16,001 nucleotides of DNA from Candidatus Poseidoniia archaeon (GTDB lineage Archaea; Thermoplasmatota; Poseidoniia; MGIII; CG-Epi1). The notes below the pieces were generated by a model. The model saw only the letters and a program-made list of their open reading frames with translations. It was not told the DNA's origin and did no database searches. Every line of letters begins with the position of its first letter. Positions within the stretch are counted from its first letter, which is position 1. Positions 5,849-13,633 of the stretch are shown in pieces. The stretch covers positions 1 through 16,001 of the forward strand of contig JAPYSZ010000005.1 in the NCBI GenBank assembly GCA_029941645.1. Reading direction: 5' to 3'. The translations under genes and the position numbers were made by a program.

Positions 5849-8800
5849 TTATTCTCTAATAACAAATTGAGTTTGGCACATAGGACATCCAACTTGGATA
5901 GGTCTTTGATCAGTTGTTATTGTTATCAAGCCTGAACAGTTAGGACATGAAAGATTTACAGGACCTGGAGTAGCTGTTTCTTCCCAACTTCCCCAGTCAT
6001 CTTCCTCTTCACTTCTAAAGTATCTTAGTCCAACAACGCCTAGTAATCCAAGAACTACTGCAGCTCCACCACCATAAAGAAGAGTATTACTTCCTTCATC
6101 ATTACTCCCTCCTCCAGTGTTAGTTTTAGCTGTGACGGATATGAATATTGCACTTAGACTAGTTGCTCCATCATTATCCATAACAACAAGCGCTACCTCA
6201 TAATCTCCTTCATCATTGAATTTGTAATTGAGATATTCTTGTTGTTCGTAGTTTTGTGCATCGCCGTTTTTCACATCAAAAATTTGCCAGTTAAAAACAA
6301 CAATATTACCATCAGTATCATATGAGGTGGAACCACTGAATAGGACAAGATCTCCTTCTTCTAAATTAATAAATTGTTCGTTTACAGGAATTCCATTAAT
6401 TGTAGAAGTTATTATTGCAATAGGTCTAATGTTTTCTTCTTCAGCTTCCTGAACATAGGCATATTTGCTTATTGTTTCTTCAACACCTTCTATTTCAGAG
6501 GTAATCTGAACACTTCCTATTTCATAGGGGGTCCATGTGAATATTACTATATTCTCTTGGCCTGCAAGTATTTCAATACTTTCTTGATGAATCATATCAC
6601 CTGCTGCATATGTTGAAACAATGGCAGTTCCATCTTTGCCTCCACTATTTTCTATAGTAACAGTAATGGTTGTTTCTTCACCTTGATACAACGGATCATT
6701 CCATGAAATACTTTTGAATTCAAAATTTTCTTCAGGTTCTTGAATCTCTACTTCTTTCGTTACTTCATTATTGTCTTCAGTAGTTTCTACAGGATCGGAA
6801 TTATCTAATTTAATTTTTACGATGTGTGTTCCTTTTTGTGCATTCCAAACATAATTCTTGGTTTTAGATGATTCAGAATTTACTTGTTCATTTCCACTAT
6901 TGACAGTGTCACCATCAATCATTACCTCATAATCAACACTTCCACTAGTCTTTCCAAGGTTGAATATATCAAAATTTATAGTGACTTCTTGTCCTTCTTC
7001 TAAAGTCCCCTCAAATTCAATATTAGCAGGAGAAAAATCAGGTTCATCAGGGGGTGGGTTTACATCTATAGTGAATGACCGCTCATCGTTGTTACTATTT
7101 TGATCTTCAGGTTCTATACTTACCAATCTGGCAAGTAAGTCACTTTCACCTTCTTCTGCAGTCCATTCACCACTTATGGTTACTTCTTCTTCAACTTCTA
7201 CCTCAGTGCCTTCAAGAGTAGCAAATTTGTCATTGTCATCATACCATCTAAGTTCAAAGTCGGTAGCAGTTTCCGTTCCTTGATTTTTAACTTTAGCATA
7301 TACGCTAATGTATTCATTGTGTGTAGGGTCTGAATCATCGGTCCAAACTTCAATAATTGCTAAATCTACACCTTCTGCCGGCGCTTCACTCACAGATATT
7401 TGTTCTTCAATTACATTATTATCAATATCATTTTCAGAGGGATTGACGTCATAAACTTCTACATTTATGTCATAATCACCTTCGTCAGGCATCCAATCAT
7501 AAGTCCAAGTCATGTCAGAATTAACGCTTATGGAACCTAAGGATTCATCTTCCAGTTCTTCATCGTTTGCCATTATTTTTATGGATGAACTATCAATATC
7601 CATTGTTCCTTGATTTTTTATTTCTACAGATACTGTTACAGTATCACCTTCAACAGGCACCTCAGGAGTCACGGATATTTCTGTTATTATTGCATCAGGT
7701 TGATTAATATCAATAATTTCGTATCCATCAATATATCCATATCCATAGTAGTAATTGTATTTGTCACTTTCATCTGGTTCGGATGCGCTCCCATCGTGTT
7801 CCCCGTCCCATGCTTCTGAATAATCTTGTAAACGATCTCTCACACCATTAGTATTGGAAGTAGGTGTCAATGAACTATCAGCTTCTAAAATAAGTGCAGC
7901 CAAACCAGCTACCATTGGCGTAGACATACTAGTACCATCTTTCTCCGTCCAGCCTTGGGCATTACTTTCACCAATGAAATTGCTGTGACCCAATGCAGCT
8001 CGAATTCCACTACCTGGGGCAACTACAGATGGTTTTAGTTCATCCCATCTGTCACTATCACCATCATCTTCTCTTGGTCCATAATTGCTATAGCTTGCTA
8101 AGTCATCATCATTTCTGTTAACATTATCATTATTGTCCATTGCACCTACTGCAACACTCCAATCAGCAGCTGCTGGAGATGGAACTTCTTCTTCCCCATC
8201 ATTTCCCATAGCTATGACTACTACTATTCCTGCAGCATTAGCTTGATTTACAAGTTGAGATTGCGAATCCGAACCATCACTTCCACTTGTAGTTCCCAAT
8301 GACATGGACATAACTTGCACACCATTGTTCTTTTCTCCATCATTTTCCCAATCAGTATTAACATTTTCAATACAGGCTTCAATAGCTTCATTAATGTCTG
8401 CATTTGATCCAGCACCCCAGTCTGCCATGACTTTCATATCGATTAATCTTGCACCAGGGGCCACTCCAATGTAATCAGGTTCCCCATCCCCGTCTTCATC
8501 ATCATCCCCTCCAGTTCCCAGAACTGTAGAAGCTACATGGGTTCCATGTCCATCAAAATCATCGGGATCTTCATTACTGTCTTCTTCAGTAGTAAATTCA
8601 TAATTTCCCTCTCCATCAGTAGGACATCCTCCGTCACAATTCATCCCAGCAATAAATCTTCTGACGCTCTGTCCTTCATAAATACCAAATGTTTCATGTT
8701 CATTATCAACACCAGTATCCAGTACTGCAACATTAATTCCTTCTCCATAAAATTCCTTATCCCAAACAACAGGAGTATATTCATCTGATTCTCTAACTTT

Positions 8801-9184
8801 TATTGCCCTAACTGCAGTATCTAGAAATTTGTAAACAGGAGCTTGCCATTCCACAATTCTTAAATCATCAATTTTTGTTAATTGATTAATTTTGCTTGCT
8901 GGAACTTCATCAATTCTTATGGCATTAATATATTTGTAAACATGAGTAATTTCAAGTCCAATATTTTTGATTTCTTTAAGATGTTCAGTAGTAGGTTTCT
9001 TATGAAATATAACTATGACTCCTATATTCTCATTGTTTTCAATAAGAACATCCATTCTGTCATCTAATCCATCGCCATTTCTATCAAAATATCCTTTTTC
9101 AAAAATATTTTCATCTTCTGCATGAGTGGCCATAGGCAAAAAAGAACTTAAAATCAGAATTCCAGTAACGAGTAGCCATCTCAT
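5849..9184 (-). CDS. Surface-anchored subtilisin-like serine peptidase (S8) with CARDB-like and PKD domains and a cytoplasmic zinc ribbon
   Basis: This is a 1111-aa exported endopeptidase. Domains in order: signal peptide (1-22, ending THA); a Ca-loop-like DRNGDGLDD (34-42); an I9-type inhibitory propeptide (about 53-113); an S8 catalytic domain (about 145-490) with Asp156 in AVLDTG, His213 in DGHGTHVAS, oxyanion Asn328 in AMGNDG and Ser419 in DGTSMSTPM; four CARDB-like Ig repeats (about 498-598, 605-707, 714-814, 820-914); a PKD domain (about 918-1020, SYDTDGN); a Gly-rich linker and membrane helix (1035-1055); and a cytoplasmic tail with CPNC (1080-1083) and CPMC (1100-1103). The triad is intact, so it should be active outside the cell, degrading protein for uptake. 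Asp-rich loops (227-237) probably bind calcium. An intracellular zinc ribbon on a secreted protease is unusual. The ATG has a TATA box 26.5 nt upstream. Confidence 0.95.
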   Translation of the reverse strand: MRWLLVTGILILSSFLPMATHAEDENIFEKGYFDRNGDGLDDRMDVLIENNENIGVIVIFHKKPTTEHLKEIKNIGLEITHVYKYINAIRIDEVPASKINQLTKIDDLRIVEWQAPVYKFLDTAVRAIKVRESDEYTPVVWDKEFYGEGINVAVLDTGVDNEHETFGIYEGQSVRRFIAGMNCDGGCPTDGEGNYEFTTEEDSNEDPDDFDGHGTHVASTVLGTGGDDDEDGDGEPDYIGVAPGARLIDMKVMADWGAGSNADINEAIEACIENVNTDWENDGEKNNGVQVMSMSLGTTSGSDGSDSQSQLVNQANAAGIVVVIAMGNDGEEEVPSPAAADWSVAVGAMDNNDNVNRNDDDLASYSNYGPREDDGDSDRWDELKPSVVAPGSGIRAALGHSNFIGESNAQGWTEKDGTSMSTPMVAGLAALILEADSSLTPTSNTNGVRDRLQDYSEAWDGEHDGSASEPDESDKYNYYYGYGYIDGYEIIDINQPDAIITEISVTPEVPVEGDTVTVSVEIKNQGTMDIDSSSIKIMANDEELEDESLGSISVNSDMTWTYDWMPDEGDYDINVEVYDVNPSENDIDNNVIEEQISVSEAPAEGVDLAIIEVWTDDSDPTHNEYISVYAKVKNQGTETATDFELRWYDDNDKFATLEGTEVEVEEEVTISGEWTAEEGESDLLARLVSIEPEDQNSNNDERSFTIDVNPPPDEPDFSPANIEFEGTLEEGQEVTINFDIFNLGKTSGSVDYEVMIDGDTVNSGNEQVNSESSKTKNYVWNAQKGTHIVKIKLDNSDPVETTEDNNEVTKEVEIQEPEENFEFKSISWNDPLYQGEETTITVTIENSGGKDGTAIVSTYAAGDMIHQESIEILAGQENIVIFTWTPYEIGSVQITSEIEGVEETISKYAYVQEAEEENIRPIAIITSTINGIPVNEQFINLEEGDLVLFSGSTSYDTDGNIVVFNWQIFDVKNGDAQNYEQQEYLNYKFNDEGDYEVALVVMDNDGATSLSAIFISVTAKTNTGGGSNDEGSNTLLYGGGAAVVLGLLGVVGLRYFRSEEEDDWGSWEETATPGPVNLSCPNCSGLITITTDQRPIQVGCPMCQTQFVIRE

Positions 9185-9206
9185 ATTTTATCCAGTTCCT
9201 GATATC

Positions 9207-9214
9207 TAATAAAA
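9207..9214 (-). promoter_or_regulatory. TATA-like box for the S8 peptidase
   Basis: The minus strand reads TTTTATTA, centred 26.5 nt before the ATG at 9184, inside the 42-nt gap after the C11 peptidase stop. The peptidase can thus be expressed as its own leaderless unit. The T4 in it could also help end the upstream transcript. Confidence 0.55.
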
Positions 9215-9226
9215 TGTTGCATCGTT

Positions 9227-11776
9227 CTATTCGACTCTCCTTTGATAGATTAGATATATAATGCCTATGATCCCAATTCCTGCCAATATAACCGAAATAG
9301 TTCCTCTATCTTCAATTCCAGCTATATTTATATTATTAATAACTAGTGTTATTTCTGCAGATATATTTTGATTACCGATGCTTTTGACCACAAACTGCGC
9401 TTCATAGTTTTTTGATTCATTACCTTCTATCCCAATACCTTTAATCTTTATTTCATCAAAAGCTTCAAGTTCAAAATAAGTTTCGGTTAGATAGAGGATA
9501 AGTCCTTCTTCTAAACTTTTCTCAAGTTTGAAATTATCTCTTCCATTCCCATTATTTTGTATTATTATGTTTACTTCATCCCCAATATTCTCAGCTCGTA
9601 TTCCAACACCATAATATTGTGGTACATTAACAGTCACCGTCCCCGTTCCGGCTTGTAGACCGTTTCTATCAATAAGATTTAGATTTATGCTGTATTCACC
9701 AGTTTCGGTACCAAGAGGAGGTTTGATTTTAACTAGCATTGAAGTTTCTTGAGAAATGTGTAAAAAATCTTCAGATTCGAAGGTCCAATTATCGGGTAAA
9801 GTAGCTTCTATGCTTATGTAATCCCACGATTGAGGTTCAAGGTTATTGATGATAATGTAACTTTCTAACCATGGGAATTCATATTCACCCTTTTCGTTCG
9901 TTTCTATTTCTAATATGTTTTTGTTTTCTGTATTAACTTGATATCCGTGCCCTATTTTATCAAATATCATAAAGGAAAATGAAGTGTAATTATTTTCTGG
10001 ATCAATTTCAAATTGATCCTCAGACCATAATTCAATTTCTAGATTATATTCTCCTAAAGAAGAAGCGTTACTTGATATGTTCCATGTTTTAATTTGATTT
10101 GGTTCTATTTTAGTGAAATGGAATTGTTTTTCAACACCGTTATCATTTACAAGAACAGTAACATTTTCTGACGAAACAGTTCCCACATTTTGGATATCAC
10201 CTTCTATCCAAAAAATATCGCCATTTTGAATGTTTTTTACTTGATATGAGTCACCTTTTTCGTCTTCTATCATTATTTTTGGTTTATTTGCGACTAGATC
10301 AGGTAATTGAAGATTTATGAATAGATTATTATTTATATAGTGGTCTTCGAGAAATCCTGAATCTCCATAAAGCCCTATTTCTAATGAATAATTTCCAGAT
10401 TTCGTTGGTTGCAGGAAAATATTTGATATGATTCCGTTGTTTACGAGCCCATCATATGTATTCATTACTTTTCCATCAGAATTTACTAGTCTTACTTTAA
10501 TTTCAGAGGCATTACCGTTATAGTTTCCATTAATCAAGACGCTATCATTATGGCCCGTGCCTGTGTCCACACTCGAAGTATAAAGAGTGTTAAAACTGGC
10601 TTCTGAATTTCTTCCCATTTCAAAGTTTTCGATGAATTCATACCAAGAGTTTTGACTTATTCTTAAATCACCATATCCTGTTTTTATTCCTTCATTAGGA
10701 AAATAGATGGTCAAGCCATGTGCCCTATCTACAGACATTTTTTCTGGTTTTTGCCAATGATCCTCTGCCATTATTGCTGAATCAATAGAATCTTGAAGTT
10801 TTTCCGAATAATATTTAGAATCAGCCATCGGAATCTGATTCTCTATGTTTAATGTCAAATCATATAGGTCACGGTAATTTGGATTTTGGTCATATCGCTG
10901 TGTATTATCCCTTGAATAGCTTATTTTATCTCTATAAATTGGTAAAATACTATTTAATTCAGAGCTAAAGTTTTCTAAATCATTCCATAAGCTTTCTAAT
11001 TTTGAAGTATCAATTACTGCAGCCGTAACTGAATAACTAGTGTATACTGAACCGTTTCTATACGATTCTATGTAATCGTAAACAACATTTTGTGCAAGTT
11101 CCTCATTTGTTAAATTTTTATCAAGTTTATACAGCAAATGGTTGTATGTCCAGCCTTCCAGTGGTTCGTATGCTTCAGAACCATGAACCATTTCAGTCTG
11201 GTCCTTGAGTTCATAAGCAATTTCAAACATTCCCATTAAACAAGCATCAAAACCAATCATTGTCAATTTTGAATCACCAGTTTCCTCTCGGTATTGTTCT
11301 ATTGATTCTCTTATTTCTGGAACAGTAAGATGACTATCGCGATCCTCAGCTACTTTTTCCCATCCACTTCCATGATTCCATATAACTAGGATTTTCTTTT
11401 CAGCAGGGTATTCAGTCGTGGCCCAGATCATAAAATCTCTCAATGTTTCCCCTTTCCCCATATCGAGTTCATTACCCCAACTCGCATTTATGTCCTGAAG
11501 GGGTGTTTCTTCAAGTCCATGCTGAATTACATGATATGCATGAGAATCTTCTTGTGGAACTTGATCAGTTAGAACTACTATTTCTAAATCATTATTAGAT
11601 CCAACCATTTTCATTTCGTTTAAGTCGTCATCTAGTTCTTCATAAAGTGAGTTGTCACCAGCCATGTATACGTAGAATCCCCATTCAGGTATTTCTTGTT
11701 CATTTTCAGCTATACTTAGAGGGTTTCCTGGGAACATCAGCACAATTGCTAACAAATACAACGTGACTCTTCTCAC
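9227..11776 (-). CDS. Surface-anchored clostripain-like cysteine peptidase (C11)
   Basis: This is an 849-aa exported peptidase. It has a signal peptide (1-23, ending SIA), then a C11 caspase-fold domain (about 30-385) starting WGFYVYMAGDNSL. The catalytic dyad is His135 in IWNHGSGW and Cys179 in GFDACLMG. A family-typical GLTIYFPN stretch lies at 354-361. C11 enzymes usually cut after Arg or Lys and mature by self-cleavage. Residues 400-600 hold two Ig/CARDB-like repeats, the second ending EIDPENNYTS. Residues 610-820 look like further beta-rich NPCBM-associated/Ig-like domains. A membrane helix at 825-844 with the basic stop-transfer tail YQRRVE anchors it outside. The start is GTG at 11776 with a TATA core 26.5 nt upstream and no suitable ATG. 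It lies upstream of the S8 peptidase on the same strand, so both are probably surface proteases of one nutritional programme. Confidence 0.93.
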   Translation of the reverse strand: MRRVTLYLLAIVLMFPGNPLSIAENEQEIPEWGFYVYMAGDNSLYEELDDDLNEMKMVGSNNDLEIVVLTDQVPQEDSHAYHVIQHGLEETPLQDINASWGNELDMGKGETLRDFMIWATTEYPAEKKILVIWNHGSGWEKVAEDRDSHLTVPEIRESIEQYREETGDSKLTMIGFDACLMGMFEIAYELKDQTEMVHGSEAYEPLEGWTYNHLLYKLDKNLTNEELAQNVVYDYIESYRNGSVYTSYSVTAAVIDTSKLESLWNDLENFSSELNSILPIYRDKISYSRDNTQRYDQNPNYRDLYDLTLNIENQIPMADSKYYSEKLQDSIDSAIMAEDHWQKPEKMSVDRAHGLTIYFPNEGIKTGYGDLRISQNSWYEFIENFEMGRNSEASFNTLYTSSVDTGTGHNDSVLINGNYNGNASEIKVRLVNSDGKVMNTYDGLVNNGIISNIFLQPTKSGNYSLEIGLYGDSGFLEDHYINNNLFINLQLPDLVANKPKIMIEDEKGDSYQVKNIQNGDIFWIEGDIQNVGTVSSENVTVLVNDNGVEKQFHFTKIEPNQIKTWNISSNASSLGEYNLEIELWSEDQFEIDPENNYTSFSFMIFDKIGHGYQVNTENKNILEIETNEKGEYEFPWLESYIIINNLEPQSWDYISIEATLPDNWTFESEDFLHISQETSMLVKIKPPLGTETGEYSINLNLIDRNGLQAGTGTVTVNVPQYYGVGIRAENIGDEVNIIIQNNGNGRDNFKLEKSLEEGLILYLTETYFELEAFDEIKIKGIGIEGNESKNYEAQFVVKSIGNQNISAEITLVINNINIAGIEDRGTISVILAGIGIIGIIYLIYQRRVE

Positions 11777-11799
11777 AATTTGTCGTTACTAAGCTACTA

Positions 11800-11805
11800 T
11801 TAAAA
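11800..11805 (-). promoter_or_regulatory. TATA-like box for the C11 peptidase
   Basis: The minus strand reads TTTTAA, centred 26.5 nt before the GTG at 11776. This supports GTG as a leaderless start and a promoter separate from the DUF4430 gene 40 nt upstream. Confidence 0.55.
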
Positions 11806-11816
11806 TGCTTTTAATC

Positions 11817-12260
11817 TTAATATTCGTTAGTGTATAGCCATTTAATGGTATCACCATCATTTACAATTTGACGGTTTGCAGCCACCTGCCCGTTTTCACT
11901 ATTTACGAAATAAGTCCACCAATAACCACCCTCATTTTGACAGCCTCCACAGTTTCCCCAACCTGCAATCGATTCAATGAAAAGGCCAAACTGATAATGC
12001 GTAGTTGCACTCACTGAATAATTCCCCTGCGTCTGAGCTGCCAAAAGTAGCCCATATACGGTGGATTCTGAGGTCGTTACAGATTCAAAAGTCATTGTAT
12101 TATTGTCATCCAAATTTCCAAATCCTATTACTAATTTGGCAGTTATAGTGGTTGAAGTATCAAGGTTTTCTTCATCTGAATTAAGGCCGTAAAATATCCC
12201 CCCAATAGCTAATACGTTTACAACAACTATAGCTAAGATTACGTTTCCAGTCTCACTCAT
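11817..12260 (-). CDS. Membrane-anchored DUF4430 (transcobalamin C-terminal-like) protein
   Basis: The protein is 147 aa from ATG 12260; a TTG directly after the upstream stop would add one residue. An N-terminal membrane helix (about 8-26) anchors a domain outside the cell. The domain matches DUF4430, the beta-grasp fold shared with the C-terminal part of vertebrate transcobalamin/intrinsic factor: TVYGLLLAAQ (68-77), GLFIESIAG (92-100), GGYWWTYFVN (111-120), and the ending NDGDTIKWLY (134-143). A CGGC pair (104-107) may form a disulfide. It begins 3 nt after the S-component-like gene, so the two are one transcription unit. In other microbes DUF4430 proteins are found near corrinoid uptake genes, which suggests a surface ligand-capturing partner here. 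The ligand is inferred. Confidence 0.85.
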   Translation of the reverse strand: MSETGNVILAIVVVNVLAIGGIFYGLNSDEENLDTSTTITAKLVIGFGNLDDNNTMTFESVTTSESTVYGLLLAAQTQGNYSVSATTHYQFGLFIESIAGWGNCGGCQNEGGYWWTYFVNSENGQVAANRQIVNDGDTIKWLYTNEY

Positions 12261-12263
12261 CAA

Positions 12264-12836
12264 TTATATCTCGAATTTTAGGTCTTGTTCTGAAATATAG
12301 TCACTATTTGATTTTTTAGTCAAAATACAATATACTGGGAAACCAATAAGTGAAAAAGTAACAATGCTCGATAAAAGGTGGTAAATCATAAATGGTAGGC
12401 CCAAAGCGTATACCAAAAAAAGATTGTCTATAGTATGTCCATATGAAAGCCAGAAAACTCCAAAATTGGTCCACATATCATAAACTAATACAAAAATTAT
12501 ACCTGAGCTAGTAAATTTGTATACAGTTCCCGAAGTAAATTTCCCTTCGAGTTTATTTTTAAATTTAGATGAGATCAGCGAAACCAATAGAAATCCCGTA
12601 TATGTGAAAAACAAGATTTTTGTTGCACCCATATAACCTAAATAAATATCACTTAGGACCATTATTGACATGGTAACTAGCAATGCAATGTTCAAAGGCA
12701 GGAGCATAGAAGCCAAGAACACAGTGACCATTACAGTTTCAAAATTAGGATAATCATGTAGCAAAATTCTTCCACCGAAACCCAATGCAAAGAGCAATAT
12801 TGCAGTCGATAGAATCGGTATTTTGGTATTTGTCAC
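12264..12836 (-). CDS. ECF transporter S-component-like integral membrane protein
   Basis: This 190-aa protein is almost entirely membrane-embedded, with about six helices (roughly 8-24, 34-53, 54-68, 74-90, 109-130, 139-173). The N-terminal pattern GGRILLHDYPNFETVMVTVF, then LSDIYLGY, resembles DUF6580/ECF substrate-binding (S) components, which bind a vitamin or its precursor and work with an energising ECF module. No T-component or ATPase gene is in the window, so it would need a shared module elsewhere. The start is GTG at 12836, with a TATA core exactly 26.5 nt upstream and no ATG in reach. It is followed 3 nt later by the DUF4430 protein, which points to a corrinoid or other cofactor as the substrate. 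The family call rests on pattern recognition and is moderate. Confidence 0.65.
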   Translation of the reverse strand: MTNTKIPILSTAILLFALGFGGRILLHDYPNFETVMVTVFLASMLLPLNIALLVTMSIMVLSDIYLGYMGATKILFFTYTGFLLVSLISSKFKNKLEGKFTSGTVYKFTSSGIIFVLVYDMWTNFGVFWLSYGHTIDNLFLVYALGLPFMIYHLLSSIVTFSLIGFPVYCILTKKSNSDYISEQDLKFEI

Positions 12837-12859
12837 TTAAACTGCATTTAGGAGCATCG

Positions 12860-12866
12860 ATAAAAA
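12860..12866 (-). promoter_or_regulatory. T5/TATA tract: S-component promoter and UDG terminator
   Basis: The minus strand reads TTTTTAT directly after the UDG stop codon. The run of five T fits an archaeal terminator, and the TTTTAT core is centred 26.5 nt before the GTG at 12836, so it also fits the TATA box of the next gene. Confidence 0.5.
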
Positions 12867-13532
12867 TCAATTGCTTAATTTTTGGATAACTTCTAAAAAC
12901 AGGTCATAAGTTAATCTTCCAGTGTTGATGTTGTATCGGCTGGGGTGGTATGAGTTTACTAATTTCCATTTTTTGTTTTCAATTTTATGTATGTTTTTGT
13001 GGTTAAATTTAAATTTACTTTGTTTTTCGTCAATGCAGTGTATTATTTGGCGATGTGCAATTCCACCTAAGGCCAGAACAAATTTCAGATTTTTCATCAT
13101 GTTGATTTCTTGTACCAAATATGGTCTGCAATTTAGGATTTCTTCGTTAAGAGGTTTATTCTGCGGAGGGGTACATCTTACAGCGTTTGCAATCCTAACG
13201 TTTTTTAGTTTTAGATCATCATCAAGTGAAACGGCATTGGCTGAGTTCGCTAAATCTGATTGATACAGAGCTTTGTAGAGTATTTCTCCAGCATAATCAC
13301 CTGTAAATGGTCTTCCTGTTCGACCAGCCCCATGTTTTCCTGGCGCTAAACCTACAATTAGAATTTCAGAATCAATACTTCCAAAAGAAGGGACTGGTTT
13401 ACACCAGTAATCATCTTTTTCAAAACCTTTTTTTCTACCATTTTTCAATGTTTCTTGTGCATATAGGATCATCCGTTTACATTTCTTACATTTGATAACG
13501 TGTTTATCAAAACCTTTTTTATCGTTTTTCAT
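12867..13532 (-). CDS. Uracil-DNA glycosylase, family 5 (UdgB-type)
   Basis: This 221-aa DNA repair enzyme removes uracil, and in this family often other deaminated bases, to start base excision repair. The family 5 signature is clear: motif GLAPGKHGAGRTGRPFTGD (61-79), with no polar Asp/Asn at the usual activating position of motif I, and SYHPSRYNINTGRLT (194-208) as motif II. Cysteines C15 and C18 (CKKC), C120 in NAVRCTPP and C135 fit the four ligands of the 4Fe-4S cluster seen in these enzymes; C44 is an extra cysteine. DYWCKPVPSFG (41-51) matches the conserved YWxxPVPxFG block. The ATG at 13532 has an AT box 32.5 nt upstream, giving a leader of about 6 nt. It is divergent from the giant repeat protein. 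Confidence 0.93.
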   Translation of the reverse strand: MKNDKKGFDKHVIKCKKCKRMILYAQETLKNGRKKGFEKDDYWCKPVPSFGSIDSEILIVGLAPGKHGAGRTGRPFTGDYAGEILYKALYQSDLANSANAVSLDDDLKLKNVRIANAVRCTPPQNKPLNEEILNCRPYLVQEINMMKNLKFVLALGGIAHRQIIHCIDEKQSKFKFNHKNIHKIENKKWKLVNSYHPSRYNINTGRLTYDLFLEVIQKLSN

Positions 13533-13561
13533 TGTTTATTATGATAAATGTAGCAAACCCC

Positions 13562-13567
13562 TTATTA
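13562..13567 (-). promoter_or_regulatory. TATA-like box for the UDG gene
   Basis: The minus strand reads TAATAA, centred 32.5 nt before the ATG at 13532, which predicts a short leader of about 6 nt. It lies in the 101-nt divergent intergenic region. Confidence 0.35.
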
Positions 13568-13593
13568 GCTAAATCCCAAATTTTTTGGCATTC

Positions 13594-13601
13594 TTTTATT
13601 A
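13594..13601 (+). promoter_or_regulatory. TATA-like box for the giant CARDB protein
   Basis: TTTTATTA is centred 36.5 nt before the ATG at 13634, which predicts a leader of about 10 nt. This is longer than for most genes here. A GGAG at 13616-13619 is too far from the ATG to be a confident ribosome binding site. Confidence 0.35.
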
Positions 13602-13633
13602 AGGGGCCTAAGGCTGGAGAAAAGGCGTTTGTA

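Noticed and set aside
6374..9067. Several plus-strand frames of 61-83 aa inside the S8 peptidase gene
   Set aside because: They are low-complexity, Asn/Ile/Phe-rich antisense frames with no domain, and the peptidase has an intact catalytic triad.
5849..9184. A PGF-CTERM/archaeosortase or lipobox anchoring signal on the surface peptidases
   Set aside because: The C-termini are ordinary membrane helices with no PGF motif, and the signal peptides have no lipobox cysteine.
12922..13495. Plus-strand frames of 113 and 62 aa over the UDG gene
   Set aside because: They are antisense to a gene with unmistakable family 5 glycosylase motifs.
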